Shown: positions 6,658-14,729, numbered from the stretch's first letter. The stretch: DNA of 24,413 nt from Bacillota bacterium (GCA_023415915.1 JAEZIZ010000102.1:1-24413), one strand, 5' to 3'. Notes: a model not told the origin generated them from the sequence alone. Numbers and translations: made by a program.

Positions 6658-7095
6658 TTAATCGCTTTGGCTGCTTAAAGCCGATATGCACTCAAGTATC
6701 GCCGTTATGAAGACCGGCGTGCCCCAGAGCATTACGCGCAGCTTGTTTTTGTCCGCCGACCTCTGTATATTCGCGGAACATAACCCGTAAGACGGGTCTT
6801 TAGAGTTCAAAGCTGCCAGCAGCATGCTCTCTATCCTGTCGGCCTCGTCTTTGCCGCTTAACGTAATATCAACCACCGCCGAAACATCGACTGCCGGCTT
6901 TGCCTCTTCAGACGTTTCAAAACCGCTTGTGCCGCGCCCCTCGGTAAATATGCTGAGGTCGTGCCCACTTATGCGGTATTGCTTGCCAAGCTTGCTTGCA
7001 CGAAGTTTCCCTTCCGCTATATAGCGCCTCAGCGTTTTAGGGTGAAGGCGCAGCATATCCGCCACCTGCTCAACGGAGTACCACTTATCATCCAT
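6658..7095 (-). CDS. Helix-turn-helix DNA-binding protein (excisionase/MerR-like HTH_17)
   Basis: A 145-residue protein. The N-terminal ~50 residues form a winged-helix excisionase-type DNA-binding domain (YSVEQVADMLRLHPKTLRRY followed by IAEGKLRASKLGKQYRIS). The C-terminal part (about 70-140) is unrecognised and may be a ligand or oligomerisation domain. I prefer the ATG at 7095 because GGAGG sits at ideal distance; the ATG two codons earlier (7101) directly abuts that ribosome site. It is the first gene of the operon with the alpha/beta hydrolase and DUF4180 genes, so it may be an autoregulator, but there is no direct evidence. A consensus-like sigma-A promoter lies just upstream. Confidence 0.85.
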   Translation of the reverse strand: MDDKWYSVEQVADMLRLHPKTLRRYIAEGKLRASKLGKQYRISGHDLSIFTEGRGTSGFETSEEAKPAVDVSAVVDITLSGKDEADRIESMLLAALNSKDPSYGLCSANIQRSADKNKLRVMLWGTPVFITAILECISALSSQSD

Positions 7096-7116
7096 AACCA
7101 TTCCTCCATATGGCGC

Positions 7117-7146
7117 ATTGTACCATAAAGTATCTTAACATGTCAA
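7117..7146 (-). promoter_or_regulatory. Sigma-A-type promoter of the HTH-hydrolase-DUF4180 operon
   Basis: On the minus strand: TTGACA (complement of 7141-7146), an 18-base spacer, TACAAT (complement of 7117-7122). The predicted transcript start falls at about 7110, only a few bases before the GGAGG ribosome site, so the leader is very short. Confidence 0.75.
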
Positions 7147-7311
7147 TAATAAATATTAATAGGGAATAATAGGTAACAGACAAAGGGAACAATGGAACGT
7201 CGTTTTCAGGAAAAATCGCGCTTACACTGCAGCATGAGCATTGTTAAGGAAGCTGTTCTGGCTTGGCCTTTTGGAACACAATGTTAATCGGTTCATATTA
7301 TATATATTATG

Positions 7312-7337
7312 AAGCTGTGTATATAAAGCTGTGTATA
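7312..7337 (+). repeat. Short direct repeat upstream of cotJA
   Basis: AAGCTGTGTATA occurs at 7312-7323 and again at 7326-7337, 14 bases apart, just before the cotJA ribosome site. It may be regulatory or chance. The rest of the 7147-7363 gap is AT-rich; no confident sporulation promoter was recognised. Confidence 0.4.
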
Positions 7338-7363
7338 AAGCCAAGAAGAAGGAGAATGATAAC

Positions 7364-7696
7364 ATGAATCGAGATAGATGCGCAGACATGTATATGCCGA
7401 TGGGGAACGTGCCTCCGCCAAGAGGCGTACCGTGGGATGACAACATGTCAATGATGCCTTTAAGAAGAAGCGATAACACGATGGGCTTAAGGATGCGCGA
7501 TAATACAAATATGGACTGCCAGACGCATGAGATGGTGATAGAAGATGTTGAGCTCGCGCATGCTTATGTGCCGTTTCAGAAATGGTGCCCTACGTTTATG
7601 CCGCTGACAGGCCTTAAAAAGGGAACTATTTTCCCGGCGCTCGTCGGTGTATACGGCTGGGAAAGAAGACAAGGGATGGGAGCTGATAATATATGA
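7364..7696 (+). CDS. cotJA: Spore coat associated protein CotJA
   Basis: A 110-residue protein with a Met/Arg/Asp-rich, low-complexity N-terminus and the conserved CotJA core at about 60-100 (ELAHAYVPFQKWCPTFMP, GLKKGTIFPAL). In Bacillus subtilis the cotJ operon is made in the mother cell under sigma-E and its products join the spore coat. The start at 7364 follows AAGAAGGAG at good spacing; the frame is open 11 codons upstream but without a ribosome site. It overlaps cotJB (ATGA), so they are translationally coupled. It marks the host as a spore former. Family identification is firm; the N-terminus is longer and less conserved than the core. Confidence 0.93.
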   Translation: MNRDRCADMYMPMGNVPPPRGVPWDDNMSMMPLRRSDNTMGLRMRDNTNMDCQTHEMVIEDVELAHAYVPFQKWCPTFMPLTGLKKGTIFPALVGVYGWERRQGMGADNI

Positions 7697-7983
7697 GCAG
7701 AGACGAAATGTTAAAGCGGCTGTCCGCGCTGGATTTTTACGCAATAGACCTTCACCTTTACCTCAATACCCATCCGGACGATTGTGACGCCATAAACAAG
7801 TACAACGCCGTAGTGACCGAAGCTAATGAGCTTCGCCGGGAATTCGAGAGCATGTACGGCATGTTAAGCGCTCATAGTGCTACGAGCAGGTGCCCGTGGC
7901 AGTGGATTGAGAACCCATGGCCGTGGCAGTACCAGTTCAACTTTACTTTGGCAGGAGATGATGACAATGTGGACATACGATAA
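7693..7983 (+). CDS. cotJB: Spore coat protein CotJB
   Basis: A 96-residue protein of the CotJB family (PF12652), recognised from LDFYAIDLHLYLNTHPDDC and the helix NKYNAVVTEANELRREFESM. The C-terminus ends with a Trp-rich stretch (WQWIENPWPWQYQF), typical of the family. It acts with CotJA and CotJC in the spore coat. The ATG at 7693 overlaps the cotJA stop, and its own 3' end overlaps the start of cotJC by 17 bases, so the three genes form one coupled operon. Confidence 0.92.
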   Translation: MSRDEMLKRLSALDFYAIDLHLYLNTHPDDCDAINKYNAVVTEANELRREFESMYGMLSAHSATSRCPWQWIENPWPWQYQFNFTLAGDDDNVDIR

Positions 7984-8389
7984 AAAGCTGGAATACCCAA
8001 TAAAGATAAAGAGGCCGGACCCGAGGATGGCGAAGAACATTATTACGCAATACGGAGGCCCGGACGGAGAGCTTGCCGCCTCGCTGCGTTATCTCAGCCA
8101 AAGGTTTTCGATGGTGACTCCCGAAGCTAAAGCGACGCTCAATGACATCGGCACGGAAGAACTCGCCCACCTTGAGATGGTAGGCACGATGGTAAAGCAA
8201 CTTACCGAAAACGCGAGCATAGAGGAAATAAAAAAGGCGGGATTGGACGCATATTATTCCGACCACGACAAAGCGGTATATCCCGTCAGCGCTTCAGGCG
8301 TTCCCTTTACCGCCGCGTATATACAGTCCAAAGGCGACCCGATGACAGACCTTTACGAAGACATGGCGGCAGATGCTGCGTTCATATAA
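7967..8389 (+). CDS. cotJC: CotJC, manganese-catalase-like coat protein, C-terminally truncated
   Basis: A 140-residue protein matching the first three quarters of CotJC, which is usually about 190 residues. MWTYDKKLEYPIKI, QYGGPDGELAASLRYLSQRF, GTEELAHLEMVGTMV and PFTAAYIQSKGDPMTDLYED all match the family. The E65-x-x-H68 pair of the ferritin-like di-metal site is present. The sequence leaves the family right after DLYEDMAA and stops six residues later (DAAFI then TAA). The last helix, which carries the second metal-binding Glu/His set, is therefore missing. No remnant of it appears in any frame before 8467. It is probably a decayed gene or a non-catalytic structural version. The start at 7967 agrees with the conserved MW N-terminus. 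Confidence 0.85.
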   Translation: MWTYDKKLEYPIKIKRPDPRMAKNIITQYGGPDGELAASLRYLSQRFSMVTPEAKATLNDIGTEELAHLEMVGTMVKQLTENASIEEIKKAGLDAYYSDHDKAVYPVSASGVPFTAAYIQSKGDPMTDLYEDMAADAAFI

Positions 8390-8467
8390 GAACAACAAAA
8401 TAACCCGGGCAGCCGGGGGGGAGAACTAAAAATATACCGCATATGCTTTATTCATTCGGCGGTTTGG

Positions 8468-9229
8468 CTATAATGGAAGCCCGAGCTTGTTGGAAAGCTG
8501 CAGCGCAATGTTCATTACGGTCGCGGCGTATTTTTCCGATTTTTCCTCTGACATGCGGCTGACCGGGCCGGTGATGCCTATTACGGCGATCGGGCTCGAA
8601 TTCTCGTCGAGAACCGGGGCGGCGTAACACTTTATGCCCTCGATTATCTCTTCGTTATCCTCCGCGTAGCCCTGCTGTCTGATCTTTGCCAATTCGGCCA
8701 TCAAATCTTTTTTCGTAACGATTGTATTGCTCGTAAACCGTTTAAGCTCTATCGCGTCAACAATGAGGTTTTGCTGCTGTTCGCTTAAGAAAGCAAGATA
8801 CGCTTTTCCAACCGCGGTGCAATGCAGCGGATCTTCGGTTCCTATGTTTGCGGAAAGGTTTATAAGCCCTCTGCTGTTTTGCGCGTCCACCGTTATTATC
8901 GTGTTTCTGTGGGTCGCTATGCAAAGCTGGGAGCTTTCCTGCGTTTCGGCTACCAGCTGCGCAAGGAACGGCCGCGCAATCTTAACCAGGTTTTTGTTGT
9001 TGAGCAGTGTCGGGGTATATCTTAAAAGCCCGATACCAAGGCGGTACATCTTTGAACTATCGTCTTTGTCAACCAGTTCGTTTTTTATCAGCGCCGCCAG
9101 CAAACGGTATACTGAGCTTTTATTCATGCCCGTAAGCTCAGCTATCTGCGTGAGCGTCAGCTGGCTGTGGTCTTTTAAGGTGTCGAGAATCGTTACTGCT
9201 TCATTAATAGTCTTACTAATGTTATTCAC
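8468..9229 (-). CDS. IclR-family transcriptional regulator
   Basis: A 253-residue regulator. Residues about 8-60 form the winged HTH (LTLTQIAELTGMNKSSVYRL). Residues about 75-250 form the IclR effector-binding domain, with LHCTAVGKAYLAFL, the turn QGYAEDNEEIIEGIKCYAAP and IAVIGITGPVSRMS. IclR proteins usually sense a small acid or sugar-acid ligand and repress or activate the neighbouring catabolic genes. The gene is divergent from the 12-gene operon, and the shared 390-bp region holds three copies of a palindrome typical for this family, so it almost certainly controls that operon. The start is GTG at 9229 behind a modest ribosome site (TAGGTAAG). It has its own good promoter at 9254-9282. 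Confidence 0.93.
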   Translation of the reverse strand: MNNISKTINEAVTILDTLKDHSQLTLTQIAELTGMNKSSVYRLLAALIKNELVDKDDSSKMYRLGIGLLRYTPTLLNNKNLVKIARPFLAQLVAETQESSQLCIATHRNTIITVDAQNSRGLINLSANIGTEDPLHCTAVGKAYLAFLSEQQQNLIVDAIELKRFTSNTIVTKKDLMAELAKIRQQGYAEDNEEIIEGIKCYAAPVLDENSSPIAVIGITGPVSRMSEEKSEKYAATVMNIALQLSNKLGLPL

Positions 9230-9253
9230 CTTACCTATATTGTATTTGACTAC

Positions 9254-9282
9254 AGTATATTATTTACATATGGGCTTGTCAA
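9254..9282 (-). promoter_or_regulatory. Sigma-A promoter of the IclR-family regulator
   Basis: Minus strand TTGACA (complement of 9277-9282), a 17-base spacer and TATACT (complement of 9254-9259): near consensus with ideal spacing. The leader to the GTG start would be about 18 bases. Confidence 0.8.
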
Positions 9283-9403
9283 TAAAGCAGTTCAAAAAAA
9301 GAAAAATAATAGTCGTTATATAAAACAACTTATGATATAATCAACAATATTAATACTTAATTTCGCAGTTAATTTCAAAATATGCACGAAAACGAAGCAG
9401 TAA

Positions 9404-9418
9404 TTTCATATAATGAAA
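9404..9418. promoter_or_regulatory. Operator O1, IclR-type palindrome
   Basis: TTTCATATAATGAAA: two perfect 6-bp half-sites (TTTCAT / ATGAAA) around a 3-bp centre. First of three copies between the divergent regulator and operon. Confidence 0.75.
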
Positions 9419-9464
9419 CAAAAACAATAAACATTGAAAATTTCATCGTAAAATAGTGCAAACA

Positions 9465-9479
9465 TTTCATATAGTGAAA
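9465..9479. promoter_or_regulatory. Operator O2, IclR-type palindrome
   Basis: TTTCATATAGTGAAA: same as O1 with one change in the right half-site (GTGAAA). It lies 61 bases from O1. Confidence 0.75.
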
Positions 9480-9569
9480 TAAAAGCATTAAATTTTAAAA
9501 TTATTTTTTAAATCATGAAGGATATTTTTATTTTGTGTAGAATAATATAAAACATAAATTAAAAATCAA

Positions 9570-9584
9570 TTTCATATAATGAAA
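9570..9584. promoter_or_regulatory. Operator O3, IclR-type palindrome close to the first operon gene
   Basis: TTTCATATAATGAAA, identical to O1, 105 bases from O2 (about ten helical turns) and 35 bases before the first gene of the operon. At this place a bound regulator would block the promoter or elongating polymerase. Confidence 0.78.
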
Positions 9585-9619
9585 CAATATAAAATTATAT
9601 AAAAGGGAGAAATGCGCTG

Positions 9620-10642
9620 ATGAAAGATAAAGTTGACTCTAAAGACTGGAATGTATCTGTTCCGGAAACGAAACTTGGTTTTATAGGCGCCGGCACACAC
9701 GCGACAAACATGCTTTTTCCAAGTCTGAACTATCTTGACTTTATAAAGCGCGCCGCCGTGTGCGATCTTGATCGCGAGCGCGCCGAGTTTACCGCGAAGC
9801 GTTTTGGATTCGACAAAACGTACACGGACTACAACGAGATGTTTGAAAAGGAAGACCTTGACGGCGTGGTGGTATGCATTAACGCGGGGCTGCATCCTAA
9901 GGTAGTTAAAGCCTGCATGGAGGCGGGGCTTGATGTTTTCGTGGAAAAGCCGGTAAGCGTGACTCCCGAAGAAGCCAAAGAACTGTGGGAGCTCTCGCAG
10001 AAGCTTGGAAGGATAGTAATGGTGGACCATCAGAAGAGGAACTCGATAGCTTACAGAAAAGCGATGGACATCATCAAACGGCCCGAATTCGGTGAGGTAA
10101 TGATGATAGAGGCAAAGGCCCACGGCTATGCTTATGATACGCTTCTTACCTGCCTGCTCGAATGGCACAGCCACGCGGTGGATATATTCAGGGCCTTCGG
10201 CGGAGACATAGTGGAAATGAAGGCAATGGGAAAGAGCGTCGCGAAAAACAGGTGCGCGATAGGGCTGGTGTGCAAGTTTGATAACGGCGTCGTGGGAACG
10301 GCCAATTGGGGCACGGAAGGCAATCGCGGCTATTTCTGCGAGAGGCTCGAAGTTGTCGGAGCGATGTGCGGAGTCATAGTTGAGAACGCACGCAAGGTGA
10401 CGTATTACAGGGAAAACACCTCCGAAGTATGGGAAAGCGACTGGGCGCCACTCAGCGTCAACATGTCGCATGTTTTGGACGGCTACGTAGAAAACATCAA
10501 AACGTTCTGCGAAGCGATACATACAAGAGTGGCTCCGAAGCCGAGCCTGTATGACGAATGGAAGAATATCGAGGTGCTGCATGAGATATGCGACCAGCTC
10601 GGTTTCGAAAAAGAATGGAAAGTCGTTATCGGTGAAAGGTAG
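9620..10642 (+). CDS. Gfo/Idh/MocA-family oxidoreductase (first copy)
   Basis: A cytoplasmic NAD(P)-dependent dehydrogenase of 340 residues, acting on a sugar, polyol or cyclitol. The Rossmann part is at about 18-140, with LGFIGAGTHATNML as the dinucleotide loop and VFVEKPVSV containing the catalytic-Lys EKP motif. The C-terminal substrate domain carries EWHSHAVDIFRAFGG, the family's usual catalytic His region. It is the first gene of the IclR-controlled operon, 35 bases after operator O3. GGGAG precedes the ATG by about ten bases. A three-codon mini-frame (ATG CGC TGA, 9612-9620) ends on the start codon itself. It probably oxidises the imported substrate, but exact substrate and stereochemistry cannot be read. 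Confidence 0.9.
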   Translation: MKDKVDSKDWNVSVPETKLGFIGAGTHATNMLFPSLNYLDFIKRAAVCDLDRERAEFTAKRFGFDKTYTDYNEMFEKEDLDGVVVCINAGLHPKVVKACMEAGLDVFVEKPVSVTPEEAKELWELSQKLGRIVMVDHQKRNSIAYRKAMDIIKRPEFGEVMMIEAKAHGYAYDTLLTCLLEWHSHAVDIFRAFGGDIVEMKAMGKSVAKNRCAIGLVCKFDNGVVGTANWGTEGNRGYFCERLEVVGAMCGVIVENARKVTYYRENTSEVWESDWAPLSVNMSHVLDGYVENIKTFCEAIHTRVAPKPSLYDEWKNIEVLHEICDQLGFEKEWKVVIGER

Positions 10643-10651
10643 GATAAACAA

Positions 10652-12097
10652 TTGAGCAAGACGCTGAAGCAATTTTTGATTTACGACGAACTGAAATCCA
10701 TAGTGGGCGCGGGGAACCTTACGGATATCGAATGCGACCTTGACGCGTATTCGGTGGACGTCTGGTGGCCGGCAAGGATGTGGGCGGACAAAGGATGCAA
10801 GAGGCCGAGGCCCGACGTGGTAGTCTTCCCGGGCAGCGCGAAGGAAGTATCCGAAATATTGAAATTCGCAAACCGCAACGGTATCCCTGTAGTGCCGAGA
10901 GGCGCGGGAGCGGGAGGCCTCGGCGGAGTGCTGGCGCTGGACGGCGGCATAGTTATAGACATGAAGCGCATGAACAGCGTGGTAAACCTTGACGAGGTAA
11001 GCTGCAACGTGACGGCGCAGACTGGGATAATGCAGGTCGATCTGGAGACGTACTTAAACGACAGGGGCTATACGCTTAACCATTTTCCGGCGTCGCTTTA
11101 CTGCTCGTCGCTGGGAGGGTTTCTCTCCTGCAGGGGTTCGGGGCATTTCTCAAGTAAATACGGAAAAATTGAAGACATGCTGCTTAGCCTGGAAGCTGTG
11201 CTGCCTACAGGCGAGATAGTAAAGAGCCTTCCGGTGCCTGTACATTCCACAGGGCCGAGCTTTGAAAAGCTTTTCCTGGGCGCAGAGGGCATATACGGAG
11301 TAATAACCGAGGCAACGCTGAAAATCAAAAAGCTGCCCGAAAAGATGTCCTTCAGGGCGCTGCTTTTCGACAGCCTGCATTCCGCCCTTGAGTCGGCGAG
11401 AAAGATAATGGTAAGCGGGCTCAAGCCGGCAGTCGTAAGGATATACGACGAGAACGACACTAAGATTATGGTCAAGAAGGTTCTCGGAGCGGACATAGAC
11501 GGCGGTGGCTATATGATTCTCGGCTTCGACGGCTTTAAAGAAGTTGTCGAAGCGGAAGAAAAGGTAGCCATGAGGATATGCGAAGAGAACGGCGCGCAAG
11601 ACCTTGGCGAGGAGCCGGGCTGGACATGGTGGAACAAGAGGTTCAACTTCTACTATCCGCCGTACACGCTGGAATCTTCAAGATGCCTTTACGGAGTGCT
11701 TGATTCGTGCGCGCTGCACAAGGATATAGAGAACGTATACCGCGGCATGAAAAACGCTATCGAGACTGAGTTTAAAGAGTGGGGAGTCAAATACATAGCG
11801 CACTTTTCACACTGGTACGACTGGGGCGGGTCGGTATATCCCAATTTCATAATTGAGAATCCGCCCGAAGATCCGGGGGAAGGGTTCGAACTTAACAACA
11901 GGATATGGGAGACCGGCATGAAGGCGATTCTCGAGAACGGCGGGATATTGAACGAACATCACGGCATAGGCGTTCAGCTTGCAAGGTTCATGAGAAAGCA
12001 GTACGGGGATTCGTTTGTAGTGCTTGACAGGTTAAAGAACGCTTTCGATCCGAACGGTATACTGAATATTGGCAAGCTGGGAGTGACTGGAAAATGA
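10652..12097 (+). CDS. FAD-binding oxidoreductase, GlcD/AGPS-like (VAO family)
   Basis: A flavoprotein of 481 residues. The FAD-binding PCMH domain lies at about 45-225 (PVVPRGAGAGGLGG, GGIVIDMKRMN, then the SSLGGFLSCRGSGHFSSKYG loop). The C-terminal cap ends with GGILNEHHGIGVQLARFM and FDPNGILNIGKLG, typical of the glycolate oxidase, D-lactate dehydrogenase and alkyl-DHAP synthase group. It likely oxidises a 2-hydroxy acid or aldonate-type hydroxyl and passes electrons to the Fe-S protein encoded next, overlapping by ATGA. The start is TTG at 10652, supported by GGTAGGA at proper spacing and the downstream conserved N-terminus. It is nine bases after the dehydrogenase stop. Substrate is unknown; a sugar-acid oxidation step is the most likely role. 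Confidence 0.88.
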   Translation: MSKTLKQFLIYDELKSIVGAGNLTDIECDLDAYSVDVWWPARMWADKGCKRPRPDVVVFPGSAKEVSEILKFANRNGIPVVPRGAGAGGLGGVLALDGGIVIDMKRMNSVVNLDEVSCNVTAQTGIMQVDLETYLNDRGYTLNHFPASLYCSSLGGFLSCRGSGHFSSKYGKIEDMLLSLEAVLPTGEIVKSLPVPVHSTGPSFEKLFLGAEGIYGVITEATLKIKKLPEKMSFRALLFDSLHSALESARKIMVSGLKPAVVRIYDENDTKIMVKKVLGADIDGGGYMILGFDGFKEVVEAEEKVAMRICEENGAQDLGEEPGWTWWNKRFNFYYPPYTLESSRCLYGVLDSCALHKDIENVYRGMKNAIETEFKEWGVKYIAHFSHWYDWGGSVYPNFIIENPPEDPGEGFELNNRIWETGMKAILENGGILNEHHGIGVQLARFMRKQYGDSFVVLDRLKNAFDPNGILNIGKLGVTGK

Positions 12098-13134
12098 AAA
12101 ATGCACTGAAACAGTTTAAAACGATAGACGAATGGCGCAACTGCCCGATGGCAAACTTCGTGTGCCCGGTTGCAATAGAGACCAGGCTCGAAACAAACAC
12201 TCCCAGGGGAAAGATGTTTTTGCTGTCGCTGCTGTGCAACGGTGTGATGAACATCGACGAAGACATCGTGCAGAGGATGTACGAATGCTGCCTCTGCGGG
12301 CTTTGTACGCAGTGCGGGTTTGACGATACCGACATACCGGCGGCGATGGCGGCGGCGAGGGCGGACATATGCGAAGCAGGCTGCATGCCCGAAAAAGTAC
12401 GCGAGCTCGGCAAAGCGATTGAGGACGGGTGCGTCTGGAATAGGTACCAGGACGTTGAGAAGCTTATAACCAAAGAAGCCGTAGCTTTCATAACATGGGA
12501 AGACGAAAATGCGGCCGCCTTTGAAAAGCTTGCAAAAAAAGCGGGCTTTACGCCTCTGGTAATAAAAGAAGGGGAATACGACAGCGCTCTGCTTTACGAA
12601 CTCGGCCTCTGGGACGCGAGCGAAAAATGCATAGAAAAAATAGCGAAGCTTGCCGCAAACGCGAAAATACAGAGGGTAGTCGTAGATTCGCCGCATCTCT
12701 GGGATCTGTTAAAAAAGAAGGCTAATAGCGATAAGATAACGCCGCTGACCTCATATTTGAAGGAACTGGTTGACTCCGGAAAACTCAGACTGAGAAAAAC
12801 GAAAGACGTCGTCACATACCACGACCCCTGCAGGCTCGTCCGCAGGGAGGACGACGAGACAACCGTACGCGGCTTGCTTGCCGCCGCCGGCATAGGCGTT
12901 GCCGAGATGAGATGGAACAAAAGGGACGCCAAATGCTGCGGAGGGCCGGCGCTGAAAATAATGGCGCCTAAGATTTCGGAGAATATTACGAAGCGGCGCA
13001 TACGCGAAGCCGAAGACACCAAAGCCGAAAAGCTGCTTACGGCATGCGGGCACTGCCTTGCCAATTTCAAAGAAAACGGCTTTGACAAAAAAACCGTAAG
13101 TTTACTTGAACTGATAGTATCACTGGCTGAATAA
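12094..13134 (+). CDS. Fe-S protein with CCG domain, GlcF-like partner of the flavoprotein
   Basis: A 346-residue iron-sulfur electron-transfer subunit. A compact Cys cluster CCLCGLCTQC (Cys 65, 68, 71 and 74) should bind one 4Fe-4S cluster. An N-terminal pair (Cys17 and Cys24, CPMANFVCP) may serve the second. The C-terminal part has one clear CCG-type domain: YHDPCRLVR, KCCGGP and ACGHCLANF, a pattern shared with GlcF, LutA and HdrB-type proteins. The first CCG-like half (about 125-215) has lost the motif. The start overlaps the flavoprotein stop (ATGA), so the two subunits are translationally coupled and probably form one complex. The electron acceptor (quinone or flavoprotein) is not visible in this window. 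Confidence 0.85.
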   Translation: MKNALKQFKTIDEWRNCPMANFVCPVAIETRLETNTPRGKMFLLSLLCNGVMNIDEDIVQRMYECCLCGLCTQCGFDDTDIPAAMAAARADICEAGCMPEKVRELGKAIEDGCVWNRYQDVEKLITKEAVAFITWEDENAAAFEKLAKKAGFTPLVIKEGEYDSALLYELGLWDASEKCIEKIAKLAANAKIQRVVVDSPHLWDLLKKKANSDKITPLTSYLKELVDSGKLRLRKTKDVVTYHDPCRLVRREDDETTVRGLLAAAGIGVAEMRWNKRDAKCCGGPALKIMAPKISENITKRRIREAEDTKAEKLLTACGHCLANFKENGFDKKTVSLLELIVSLAE

Positions 13135-13155
13135 AGGCGACTTGGAGGCAATCCT

Positions 13156-14670
13156 ATGGGCGGATGTTTTTTAGGGGTCGATATAGGAACGAGCAGCTGC
13201 AAGGCGATAATTATCGACTCGAAAGCAAAAGTGCTGAGCAGCGCGACAGTTGAATACTTTCTCGATTTCAGCCACGAGGGAACCTGGGCTGAGATAGATC
13301 CGGAAAAATGGTATCAGGCGGCGGTGGAAGCCATAAAGCGCTGCATGGAAAAGGCTTCTGTTGAGGGCGACAAGATACTTGCAGTGGGCTTAAGCGGCCA
13401 GATGGTAAGCCTTTTAGGGCTTGACAGCGAAGGAGCGGCAGTCCGCCCGGTGATAATGTGGCTTGACAAGAGAAATGTCGGAGAAGCCGAGGAGCTAAAA
13501 CAGCTTTACGGAGAAAAGATAAACGAGATAACATGCAATCCGGTAAACCAGCAGTTCACGCTGCCCAAACTGCTCTGGGTGAAAAAGCATGAGCCCGATA
13601 ATTACAAAAAGATAAATAAGATAGTGCTGAGCAAGGACTATATCAGGTACAGGCTGACCGGAGAATACGCCACAGACTGCAACGACGCCTCGGGAACGCT
13701 GATGTACGATATAGGTAAAAGCGAGTGGTCAAAAGAGATACTCGATTGGCTGGATATCGACGAAAACATATTGCCCGATATATACCCCTCAACGGAGATA
13801 ACGGGCAGGATAACAAAAAAAGCGGCGCAGGAAACAGGGCTCCGTGAAGGGACGCCGGTTATGGCGGGCTCGGGGGACCTGGGGTGCGAGAACTTCGCTT
13901 GCGGAGTATTTGAAAAGGGAGATTGCATGATGCGCCTTGGCTCGGGCGCCGCTATAACGATACCGGTCAACGAACCTATGCTTGACCCGAACCTTAAAGG
14001 GCCGTGCTGCGGATATTATAAAAAGGATATCTTTTTGATACAGGGCATGACGCAGGCTTTTGGCAGCGTTATGAGATGGGTAAGGGACGCCTTTTCCGGC
14101 GGAGTCAGCGAAGAGGTGTTTAAAGAGGACGCGTTTGAATCGCTGTGCGATATGGCGGAATGCGTGCCGATAGGCTCGGACGGACTCATATTCAATCCTT
14201 TTATAAACGCAGCGCCGTACTGGAAGGATTATATGCAGGGCGGCTTCATAGGAGTATCGCCCATGCATAAGCTGGGACACTTCGTACGGGCCGCGATGGA
14301 AGGAGCGGCATGCGCTTTAAAGGACGCGATGACGGACCTTGAAGAATACGGGAACACCAAAATAAAGGAATGCGTAGTCACCGGCGGCGGCGGAAAGAGC
14401 AGGCTCTGGACGCAGATAATAGCGAATCTGATTGACAAGGAACTTATAATAATGCCTTATGCCGACGCATGCACCGGAGCGGCGCTGATGGCCGCGATAG
14501 GCATGGGGCTCGACAGAAAAGCCATGATAAATGGCCTTTGGGAAAGCGTTGATTTGATAAGGGTTAAACCCGACGGGAATATGCCAAAAGACCTGAAAAT
14601 GTATGAAAAGTACTCAAGGGTTCACGGCCTGCTGGACGGACTATATCAAAACCTCAGGAATAAGGGATAG
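13156..14670 (+). CDS. FGGY-family carbohydrate kinase, xylulokinase-like
   Basis: An ATP-dependent sugar kinase of 504 residues in the FGGY family. The N-terminal phosphate loop LGVDIGTSSCKAIIID and the GLSGQMVSLLGLD region resemble xylulokinase. The domain-2 signature is EGAACALKDAMTDLE, followed by the adenosine loop VVTGGGGKSRLWTQI and MPYADACTGAALMA. Length is normal for the family. It lies 21 bases after the Fe-S gene, with GGAGG before the ATG. It should phosphorylate a ketose, polyol or sugar acid produced by the upstream oxidoreductases. The xylulokinase label gives the subfamily only; the substrate may differ. Confidence 0.88.
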   Translation: MGGCFLGVDIGTSSCKAIIIDSKAKVLSSATVEYFLDFSHEGTWAEIDPEKWYQAAVEAIKRCMEKASVEGDKILAVGLSGQMVSLLGLDSEGAAVRPVIMWLDKRNVGEAEELKQLYGEKINEITCNPVNQQFTLPKLLWVKKHEPDNYKKINKIVLSKDYIRYRLTGEYATDCNDASGTLMYDIGKSEWSKEILDWLDIDENILPDIYPSTEITGRITKKAAQETGLREGTPVMAGSGDLGCENFACGVFEKGDCMMRLGSGAAITIPVNEPMLDPNLKGPCCGYYKKDIFLIQGMTQAFGSVMRWVRDAFSGGVSEEVFKEDAFESLCDMAECVPIGSDGLIFNPFINAAPYWKDYMQGGFIGVSPMHKLGHFVRAAMEGAACALKDAMTDLEEYGNTKIKECVVTGGGGKSRLWTQIIANLIDKELIIMPYADACTGAALMAAIGMGLDRKAMINGLWESVDLIRVKPDGNMPKDLKMYEKYSRVHGLLDGLYQNLRNKG

Positions 14671-14729
14671 ATGCCGGAACGCTCCGGACGGGATACCACA
14701 GCTTAAGATTGCAGAAGGATGGAAGCGAT

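Larger units (their letters stand above)
9230..9619. other. Divergent regulatory region between iclR-type gene and catabolic operon
   Basis: 390 bases, strongly AT-rich, with no coding frame I would support. It contains the regulator promoter (9254-9282), three TTTCATATA(A/G)TGAAA palindromes (9404, 9465, 9570), an everted half-site pair TGAAAATTTCA at 9435-9445, and a possible weak -10 (TAGAAT at 9538-9543) for the operon. Confidence 0.8.

Noticed and set aside
8404..8417. GC hairpin CCCGG / CCGGG after cotJC
   Set aside because: Only five base pairs and no T-run, so it is not reported as a terminator.
9572..10672. Long minus-strand open frame (366 codons) opposite the first dehydrogenase gene
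   Set aside because: It is antisense to a clear Gfo/Idh/MocA gene, has no ribosome site and its translation (rich in His, Tyr, Phe and Arg) looks like a reverse-frame artefact.
11974..12696. Minus-strand open frame opposite the Fe-S protein gene
   Set aside because: It is a shadow of the flavoprotein/Fe-S coding frames, with no family features or ribosome site.
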